Position numbers and translations under genes: made by a program. A stretch of DNA of 64,000 bases from Brugia malayi (Eukaryota > Nematoda > Chromadorea > Rhabditida > Onchocercidae): contig NW_025062477.1 of NCBI RefSeq assembly GCF_000002995.4, positions 5,800,649 to 5,864,648 of the forward strand, given 5' to 3'. The notes under the pieces are model-generated. The model worked only from the letters and a program-made list of their open reading frames with translations, was not told the DNA's origin and searched no databases. Of this stretch, positions 54,843 to 64,000 are shown piece after piece. Each line of letters begins with the position of its first letter. The first letter of the stretch is position 1.

Positions 54843-56220
54843 GACGAAATAATGTGAGGATTTTAGGATAGCGATGCAAAACATTCATTAACAAGAATAA
54901 GCACTTCGGGATAAGATGAATTCATTAATTGGAGGACTTCATCAAGTCGCCAAACAAGATATAAGTTAACAACAATTGGATGATGAAAGTGGATTCATTG
55001 TATGGAAAATATGGAGTTGTAAATGAGGATGTGGTGAAATACATTGAGTGGAAGTGTATACTGTTGAAGGAAGGCGATAAAGGAGCCAAAATGATGTGAG
55101 GTCAAACAACATCTTAGGATATGGATGTGAAGGTCAAGTGAGTCAACGCCTGTTCAGGAAATTGATCGTTTTGTTTACAAGTGATAGGAATCGATTATAA
55201 TATAGTAAAACGACAGGGATGGAAAGTTGGTAAGAATTTGATAAATATGAAATCGGGGAGAAACGAAAATGTGGAAATATTAGGAAAGTTAGTGGAATGG
55301 AATATTGAAGCTATAATTGTGATAGAAATGCAAGGAATAGTAGGAATGGAAAGAAAAAGGCATTGTGGAAACTGTTAAGTATGAAAAAGATTTCACTGAA
55401 ATGATCAGCTCCAAAATATTTTGTTGTGAAAGAATGGATGTGAATGAAATGCAAAGAGAAGAAAGTAACCAACATGTGGTAATGGAAGAAGAATACTACA
55501 TAGAATGTTATTCGATCAAAATATATGCTAGACGAGGAAAAAATATATGGGAATGCGAAGGAAATTTGTATATTTTTATTTAAATATGACTCATTGGAAA
55601 AACTTAAAATACGAAAATTCAAAGAGCTAATGTTAAAATGTCAAATGGAAATAACAAATAAAAGAAAGGAAAAAGAAAAGAAGCACTTACAGTTAGTTGT
55701 GGAAACGATGAATTAAATGCAGAACGATTACAATAAGAAGAATGAAAATTGATATTTGGCATATATGAATATAATTTAGAAGCAAAATATATTTATCGTT
55801 AACGATCCTTTTTTTTTAATAAAAAGTTTAAATGTCTAAATGCTGAGAATGAATGATACATATAATAAAATCAGAGATGAAAATCTTCGATTTAATTGGA
55901 AAACGATGAAAGCATGGAATTATTTATTGATTAAACTCGTCCTTGGTGGTGTCGATGATGATAATGATAAACGAAATAAACAACAATTAAATCAGCTTCA
56001 TATTATTTGGTTGCAATGGATTGTGATTTACAAATTATGGGAGCTTGTTCTTGATGGCGTGATAATGATGATGATAATGATGGATGTTTATCATAAAACA
56101 CAGGGATATTCAATTAAGAAATTATTTCAAGAAGAAAAAGGATTACTGAGATTTTATGCGAAATACCATAGCTATTTGTTAGTTAATAAAACAGTAATCA
56201 AAAATTTCACGATAAAGTAG

Positions 56221-56284
56221 GCTAGATATGATATGATATGATTTGTGATAAAAAAAGCTACGATATGACATGATATGATACAAA
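56221..56284. repeat. Imperfect GATAT tandem repeat
   Basis: Two clusters of ATGATATGAT-type units separated by about 20 bases. Confidence 0.65.
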
Positions 56285-57675
56285 AATATGGAATGAACTA
56301 CACTCTAATATTACATGTACAAAAATTTTTTGAGAATCATTTGCAATTTTACTTTAAAAAATGTAATGAAGTAGAAATTGATTCTATTTAGTACGTAATA
56401 ATAAAATTAAAAAAAGTAGGGTTTATTGTTAATAATTTTTGTGAATAATTACAAATTAATACAATGAATTGGAAGAAGGGAGAGGATCGATTATTATACA
56501 TTTAATAAGATTATTTATCAGCATTATTGAGGAAAAATGATCGTTGTTAATAATTTTTATGAATATGAGATATGTTTTTAATTATTCATTTATCATCAGA
56601 TTAATCGCTAAAGTAGAACAATTAATTATTTGGTATGGAATTTTGTGGTGATATTGATTGTGTTGGGTTGATGAATCATTCATTACTAGTGAGTGAGTGG
56701 ACTTGGTGAATAGGAGTGGACGAGAATGAAAGTGGACTTAAAGATGACGAATGCATGGGCAGTGGACGAATAATTATATTGATTTAAGGGAAATAAGAAA
56801 AGATTTTAGATGGTTTGAGCTAAAGTAATAAAAAGTGAAGATTAAATATAATAGAGGGAAGATTATTAAATGAATTTCTTTAAGTAGAAATAAACCTAAA
56901 ATATAGCTAAGATATTATTAGTGCAATTTTGGACCAATCTCATTATTTGAATAAAAAAATTGTTTTGATGCAATTTTAGTATAAATATTAAATATGGAAT
57001 AAGGAGAAACAGCAATGGTTATTATTAGCAGCTGTAATTAATTATTAACAATCGATCGAGATTCTAGCTATTTTATGTGAAATACTTGATAATACAAATG
57101 ATATTTTAATTTATTTTTAAAATTTCGACATATCGTCTCACTCATTTTTAATTGATTTTGTAGAGAAAGGTGCGGAAATTGAATGCTTTAATTATATTTG
57201 ATTTACATTATTTTAACTTTTACTATTACTACTTTCTATTACTTTACACATTACTTTCTTTCCTTTATTACCACTATTCTATACTTTACTCTCCTTACTT
57301 TTCATGTTTGATAATACTTCGCTGCATTAGACAATATAAGACTACAAGAAATTTTGTAGTTTTGTGGTATATATACGCTGAAAATTTGAGATGCTACGGT
57401 TTACTACTCTATTAACTTTATAATTCACGAACATATCAATATTTTTGGAATATTACTTCGAAAAACGATTATTAATTTTATCAGTTTTTGAGCAACCAAT
57501 GTTACGATATATTATACATTCAGTGATTGAGTTCATTTTCGGAATCATTTATAATTTAAATGTTAATTCATAACTTAAAAGTGATTTATCGAGCGTGAAA
57601 AATCAAAAATTAACAAATTTACTATCGCATATTTATAACATTAAAATTGTCGGAATGTAAACATTGGAATTATAT

Positions 57676-57694
57676 CAGTTTTTTTTTTTTTCAG
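57676..57694 (+). promoter_or_regulatory. Strong trans-splice acceptor before an orphan ATG exon
   Basis: A long T-run ending in CAG, 51 bases before the ATG at 57,746. Very similar in build to the acceptor before HSR-9. The sequence just after it has stops in the relevant frame, so it opens an untranslated leader. Confidence 0.45.
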
Positions 57695-57745
57695 ATATAA
57701 TAGATATATTTAATTTGTTTAAAAACGAAAATGTTATAACATCGT

Positions 57746-57874
57746 ATGTGTTCTAATTCCATCACCTGTGAATACAATCAGAAAAACGATCCTGTAAAAA
57801 CGTTTGCGGATTACGGGAAGACTCTGTTTATAAAAAACGTTGCACAACTTTTTACATTGCATAGAAGAAATCAG
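57746..57874 (+). CDS. Orphan start exon of an unrecognised gene (partial)
   Basis: A 43-codon open stretch from ATG to a consensus donor CAG|GTATAT, with normal amino-acid composition (for example KTFADYGKTLFIKNVAQLFT) and much less AT than its surroundings. It is preceded by a good T-tract CAG acceptor and a 51-base leader. I do not recognise the protein. The 6.1 kb after it is T-rich on plus, like other introns here, so the simplest reading is a first coding exon followed by a long intron running off the window. It could also be an internal or alternative first exon. Confidence 0.45.
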
Positions 57875-60584
57875 GTATATTTATTTATTTGTTAATTAAT
57901 TTCCTCTGATTATCTATCTGTTTGTTTCTTTTACAGTAACAAAAGTTAATTAATATAAAAATTGGACATACCACTTTTTTGAATCCAGACAGTTTTTTAT
58001 GATAAAAAATCTAATTATTATTTTAATTAGGATTCTTGTTGCATTTTGTGAAAGTAAGTGAAAGAGAAGGATGAAGATTAAGGGAAAAAAGTGCAGAAAT
58101 TATTCTCATTTCATTTTTGCATTGTTTCATATCTAATTTATTTGGAATTTGTAATTATTATTTGAAATTGTTTACTTTTATTAAGACAGACTTTTTTTAT
58201 AATAGAATTAATTAGTTTTGGCAGAAGTAGTCGTCAATACATTTCTTTTCTCCAAAATTTTACCTCTTTCTAACATGATTTTTCTTATTTAGTATATTTT
58301 ATTCTCTGATACAAAAGAAAAAGAAACTAAAAAAGGAAGGGATATTTTAAGTAGGAAAAAAGTAAAAACTTTTTATTAACTATTATTGCAACGATTTTCA
58401 TCTTTATAAGATTATGAAGAACGTTTGTCAATTCTTTTCAAATTTTCATTTAATTTCATAAAATAAATTTTTTTTTTTTTAAGGCAAAATTCATTTCAGT
58501 CTTTTTTCTACTAGAATAGAAAGAATTAATTGTTGTTGTTGTTGCATTAAATCTTATGAATAATTTCAATTTTGAACGATTGATTTGATTGCAAAATGAA
58601 GAAAAAAAAGAAATGGGAAGGATAGAAAGAGGTGGTAAATTCATTTTTTTTTAAACCATTTATGAAGCATAATGGTTAGTAAATATATGTTTTTGTTGAA
58701 ATAATTGTAGAATATTATCTAAATAACTTTCGATGAATGCTTTTAATCTAAAAATGGCTTATTTGAACACTTTCTATATGCTTATGGAGGGGAGAAAATT
58801 AAATTTCCTAACAGCTTTGTTGAAATTTTTTTCTTTTAAATATATTTTATTGATCACATTCATTCATTCATTTTAGTTATAAAATTGTCTTTACTTTGTC
58901 TGATAAGGTTTCATTTTTTAATCATACCGTTTAGTTAATCCTTTTTTTATGCTAAAAATTTTCATCTCATAATGTTTAAATCTCCTTAGCTTCGAACCAT
59001 ATGAATTGTTGGTGATTTTTTTCTTTTGATTTAAATGTTTTCTTTAATATGTTTCGCTTAAAATTATTTGAAATAAATTGCATTTCAACATACCTACCTT
59101 AATTCAAAAAATTTTAGACGAATAATGAAACTTGTTTATTGAATTAAAGCTTAACTTATTTTAATATTAAAAATAGAAAATCAAGCAGCCAAATAATTGT
59201 TTAATGGTTAAAAAAGGGGATTAAAGCGAATCTTTTTTGTCTTTATTAGTGAAGTAATTTAACTTTCTAACGTTGGTGATTTTTCTTAATAATGTTTTAA
59301 AATTGATAGAAATGAGACTAGAAAAAATTAGGGCAAGTCAAATATCAGTTTGGTAATATTATTACAATAATGTATGGATCGTTTGCATCCTGACTTTTTT
59401 CTTACATGGTTTAATTTAATTAAGTTATTTTAATTTTCCTATCGCTATTTATCTCTGTGAAACTATTTTTGAGTAATTATTTTAGATGATTCAGATGATC
59501 TTATATTGTTTCTTCCATGATATTGTCATGAAAATGGAAAATTACTATGTATTATAAAAATGTAATTTTTACTTTTTTCATTTTTAATTCACTCCAATAC
59601 ATATTATTTTGTATAGTTTATTTTTTGTATTTAGGAAATGTTTCCATGTTCCGATGTTAACTTTATTACGTTTACATGGATTTAATTAATTAATTAACTA
59701 AAAAAACATTTGGATAGCTAAGCGCCTCTAATTATGGTAATATTTTATGCAGAACGAAGAATAAAATAGCTTAGACGATATCTAACTTCCACGATTTAAA
59801 ATTTCAAAACATACATTTATTTAGTTATCTGTATTTTTCTTTTTTCTTTTTATAATGAAGTTTGTAATTATTAAACTATTTTAGATAAATGTGATAAAAT
59901 GATTCATTTTTCTTTTTCCATTTCTTTCTCTATTTTTGCTATGTATTAAATTGATCTATGTTTCATCATACAATATTTAATTTCACAGTGATAAAATTTA
60001 ATAAATCATCTGAAGAGGACAGTTTATTTCATCTGAACAGATAGATGAACAAAAAGAAGAAATTGGAGAGAATGGATAAAATTATATGAGTAAATTTTCT
60101 TCTCTCTCCTTTTTTTAACTTCATTATTTTCTTTACAAAGTTCATAATGAAATTGTCATCACACTCTGTGACATGACATTGGAATTTTGTCATATCGTCA
60201 TTATTCATGAATTCTTGTTAATTCGTGTTCAATTTCATTTACAAATATAATTTTCCCACAAGCTAATTGCTATCTTTCATTTTATCAGTTTTCTTTTTTC
60301 TTTTTCTCCTTTTTTGTTTATTTTACAAATATTTCTTTTTTTATTTTTTTTTTATATTTACATGTTTCCTCATAATTATTTTACTTTCATAAATTTTTAG
60401 TTTTTTTTTTCTTTTTAAAAGTATCTTTTCTATTTTTCTTCTTCCATTCGTCTTAAAAAAAATATTTCTTTTATAATAAGAAGTTAAAACTTAAAATATT
60501 CTTTTCTTCTTTATTGCTATTTACGGTTATTATTATCTAAAATTTCATTTTGGTTACATTTCTTATCACGTTAAAGTATATGTC

Positions 60585-60814
<230 letters not shown>

Positions 60815-62018
60815 CATTGATAATTTCTAAACATTAGTATATATAGTATTAATGCAATGATTGCAAAAACTGATAAGACAGAGATAATATGTTAGATAGA
60901 GAAGAATGGAAAATATGTAACATTTGGTTGTTAGATTTATTTTAAAAATTGTTTCTTATAAAGATTCTATAAATTTATTTGTTTAATTATTGCTATCAGT
61001 AAAAAATGCGGCAATTAAATTAAAATAAGAATATATGTGTATTAGGATGATATTTGAGATCTTTTAGATAAATTTATACTCTGTCACTTTAATTTGATTA
61101 TTTTTAATACAATTCCTTTGAACTATTTATTTTTATCCATACTCTTATTTTAGTTTTCATTTTTTCAATTTGACGATGATAATTTGTTTTAAATTATCAT
61201 TTAATCATTTAAGGTAGAAATATTATTTTAAAATAAGCAACATGTGAAATTTCTAAATTATTTATTTTTGTCTAGTTTTTAATTTTGTCTTAAATTATTT
61301 TAACTCTATTTTTTTCTACTAAAATCAATTTTTTTCCATGAAATTATTTGGAAATTAATTATGAAAACACAACAACTAACTAATATTTCAATGATAATGA
61401 ATTATTCTATCATATGATTGCTTTGCTTCGGCTACTTCTATTGATTTTTAATTATTTATTTCTATCATTTTCGATCTTTCAAAGTGTTACTGTATTTTGG
61501 GAAGTTTAACTACTATTATCAGAGTAAGCCATATCGATGCTAACTATCAATGTTATTGAATTAGTCAAAAGAAGAGGACGATGGTTTGAGAATGCAGTTA
61601 GTTTTATTTTGATGAAAAGATAATTATTATTTTTGTTTTATTTTTTTATTTCATTATTTTAAAGGTTATTTGATGGTTTAAATTTATGGAATAATTTCCT
61701 AACGTATCACTGTGACATAAATTTTTCAATTAATTCAATTTAAATTGATTAACTCATCGAATTTTTACTGGAATAAATTGCAGGGTTAAAGTTATTTATT
61801 TTTTGTAAGTTCCGTTGATTTAATATAAAATAAAATTTTATTTTATTCATTTTTAATATGAGTATCGTAAAAAATGCATTATATATGTATTATATATATT
61901 TTTTTGCGCTGAAACAAAAAACGAAAAATTTTTCGCGATTTTTTTTCTTTCAAAATAAAATTTCAGTGAACTTTCTCTTTTTTTGCTATCTGAAATGAAG
62001 TTATTTTGGTCAGAACGA

Positions 62019-62056
62019 GTGAGAGAAGGAGAGGGAGAGAGAGAAGAAGAGATTAC
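62019..62056. repeat. GA-rich simple sequence
   Basis: GAGAGAAGGAGAGGGAGAGA-type tract of about 38 bases in otherwise T-rich DNA. Confidence 0.7.
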
Positions 62057-62908
62057 TAAAGTGTAATGACAATGAATTTATTAATTATAAATAATTATTG
62101 AAAAATTATTCATTTTTTTCTAATTCTCATGTTTTTTTCTTTATTATCTTACTTTTTGTTTTCCAGTCGAATGTTTTGAAAATTTTTTGTTTGTTTATTT
62201 CTTTTAAAAAAAAAAAAAAAAACTTTAAAAAGAATTTTTTTTTTTTTTGTTTTCATCATAATTCTTTACAATTCAAAATATTTTTGCATGTATTGTTAAT
62301 TTAGACTTCTACAATATCTTCGTGCACTGTAACAGTGAAGTATTTATGTTTTATAATAAAATATTAATTAAGAACTCCAAATTCTAATCAGTCATTCCTG
62401 GGTATTTGTGAATTTTCTATAAATACTTATGGTTTTTTTTTTTTTTTTTTTTTGCTAAAAATTTAATTATTGGGTTTAGTTTTTATTGGCGTTATCATTC
62501 CTTTTGCTGTATTTTGTTACTCTTTAGTATCCAATAATTGATAAATCTTCATCACTTTTTGTTTCAATTTTCATGAAATGTATTCATTTTTTTTAAATTT
62601 ATTTCAGTATATACTTAATGGATTAAAAAAAATATAAGTTGATGGATGCTATCGATGGTATATCGTGGGATATTAAAAAGTTTTTATTTTTTTAATTTTT
62701 GAGTCGTCGGAATTTTTGCTAACAGGATGTGAAAGATAGAAACGTTAAATTAATAATGTATTATTATTCTCAGGCATTACTCGTTTATACTTTTGGATGC
62801 AAATTAAATAAACAAATAAATGATTATTGCATGTAATTGTCAAATATTTATACACAATTTAGTACTTCAGATTTGATTATTCCTTTTATTTGTATTTGTA
62901 TTTGCATG

Positions 62909-62941
<33 letters not shown>

Positions 62942-63221
62942 TTTAAGTTTACTTTTTAATTTCTTTTCCATTTACTTCTTTTTTTATTATGTTATCTTTC
63001 ATTTGAACCTACAATTTGAGGTATTTTTAAAATTTTTAGTTTTTCATAAATTTTTGAAAACATTCTAAATTTTAAAATATTTTAGATTTCAATAAGTTTT
63101 AAAATTTATTGAAATTTTCACTATTGCTTAAATTTAATTTGATTGAATTTAAAACAAAAATTTTTTCAAGTTCTTTATGTAAATTATTTTTAATTATGAT
63201 AATTTAAATTTATTAATATCT

Positions 63222-63241
63222 GTATATATATATATATATAT
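63222..63241. repeat. (TA)n run
   Basis: About nine TA units followed by a T-run. Confidence 0.85.
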
Positions 63242-64000
63242 TTTTTTTTTGGTTTTTAATTTAATAATAATTCGCTTTTATCCTTAATTATCAATTCAAC
63301 TGTATTACTCATCAATTGATGCATCTCGTAATTAAGTTTATACTGGTTTATGTTTACGATTGATTTTCTAAATTGGAAGTAGATAGTTAGGAATAAAAGT
63401 TTGCGCCTTTAGTGTTTTCCTGCCGAAAGCGCCATTTTTTTTTTCTTACACATTCTCCAATGAAATAATTGTTGAATGAGAAAAAAATTCTATCTAGCAT
63501 TATGTTTTCAAAAGTAACAAATGGTAGTTTTCTCTTTTACTCTGTGCCTCATCTGTTTTCATTTATCTTTTTTTTCAATCAATTTTGAACTTAAACTGTT
63601 AAAATTTAATGTTTTTAATTGTTTAAGACGTTTCACTATAGGAATGTAAAAATATAATTTCTAAACTTTAATTCTTCATTTTTTTTTTTTTTTTAAGAAT
63701 AATATTTTTACTAATAATATTTCAAATGAACTATCAAATATTTCAACTTATTTGAAAAAATTTCATACAACAAAAATGAATGCTAATAGGCATATTATAC
63801 GGTGAGAAATTGAGTTACAATTGAGAAATAATAAGTCAACAAATATCTCAGGTTGAATTCATTACTCTGAATGTGATTAGTAAATTCTTTCTATAAGGAA
63901 ATGAGTTAGTAAGTCGAATAAACACTTAATTTTAATTGTTAATTATTGTTATTAATTGCAGGATTTATCATAATTAATGTTAAATATTAGATTTGTTTGG

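Larger units (their letters stand above)
52072..57690. other. Low-complexity spacer with a purine-rich island
   Basis: 52,072 to about 54,880 is T-rich on plus. About 54,880-55,760 is clearly purine-rich and less repetitive, with overlapping short open frames at 55,181-55,716. 55,840-56,220 holds a 126-codon frame rich in Ile/Leu/Lys, with runs of GAT/ATG triplets. None matches a family I know. No splice structure that joins these frames stood out. Confidence 0.5.

Overview
The window looks like nuclear DNA of a parasitic nematode, most likely a filarial worm or a close spirurid relative. This is inference from four things: the very AT-rich, low-complexity sequence; dense small exons with GT-AG introns that are T-rich on the coding strand; pyrimidine-AG sites a few to about 50 bases before most start codons, as expected for spliced-leader trans-splicing; and single-copy genes whose proteins match metazoan families. 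I see no bacterial genes, rRNA, tRNA, CRISPR array or transposon ORF.

Layout. Minus strand, 0.2-8.0 kb: the mitochondrial Lon protease (19 exons), preceded by the signal peptidase subunit SPCS1. Plus strand, 9.3-11.0 kb: a BCNT/CFDP1 chromatin protein. Minus strand, 12.7-15.5 kb: a REEP5/6-like (TB2/DP1/HVA22) ER-shaping protein. After 5.7 kb of A-rich spacer comes a minus-strand RAB3GAP2 gene (21.1-31.8 kb, about 26 exons). A 1.6 kb divergent promoter region separates it from the plus-strand SRP receptor alpha subunit (33.4-39.2 kb, 15 exons). Next on the plus strand is a 53BP1/HSR-9 homologue (41.5-51.4 kb, 30 exons) with a tandem Tudor region and two BRCT domains. The last 12.6 kb is mostly low-complexity DNA with a 223-base GT microsatellite. 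It also holds one good orphan start exon (57,746-57,874), probably of a gene that continues past the window.

The genes are housekeeping genes and do not form a pathway. Three share an ER theme by protein function only: SPCS1 and SRPRA act in secretory protein targeting and processing, and REEP shapes the ER. RAB3GAP2 is part of a Rab3 GAP and is known as a Rab18 exchange factor. I reconstructed exons by hand; for five genes (Lon, SPCS1, CFDP1, SRPRA, HSR-9) the exon lengths sum to whole codons from ATG to stop, a strong internal check. I did not find a new multi-gene system. The points most worth a second look are a GC-AG intron in RAB3GAP2, a duplicated splice donor in the REEP gene, the orphan trans-spliced start exon, a candidate alternative first exon for HSR-9, cryptic membrane-protein-like exons after HSR-9, and strong strand-composition switches.
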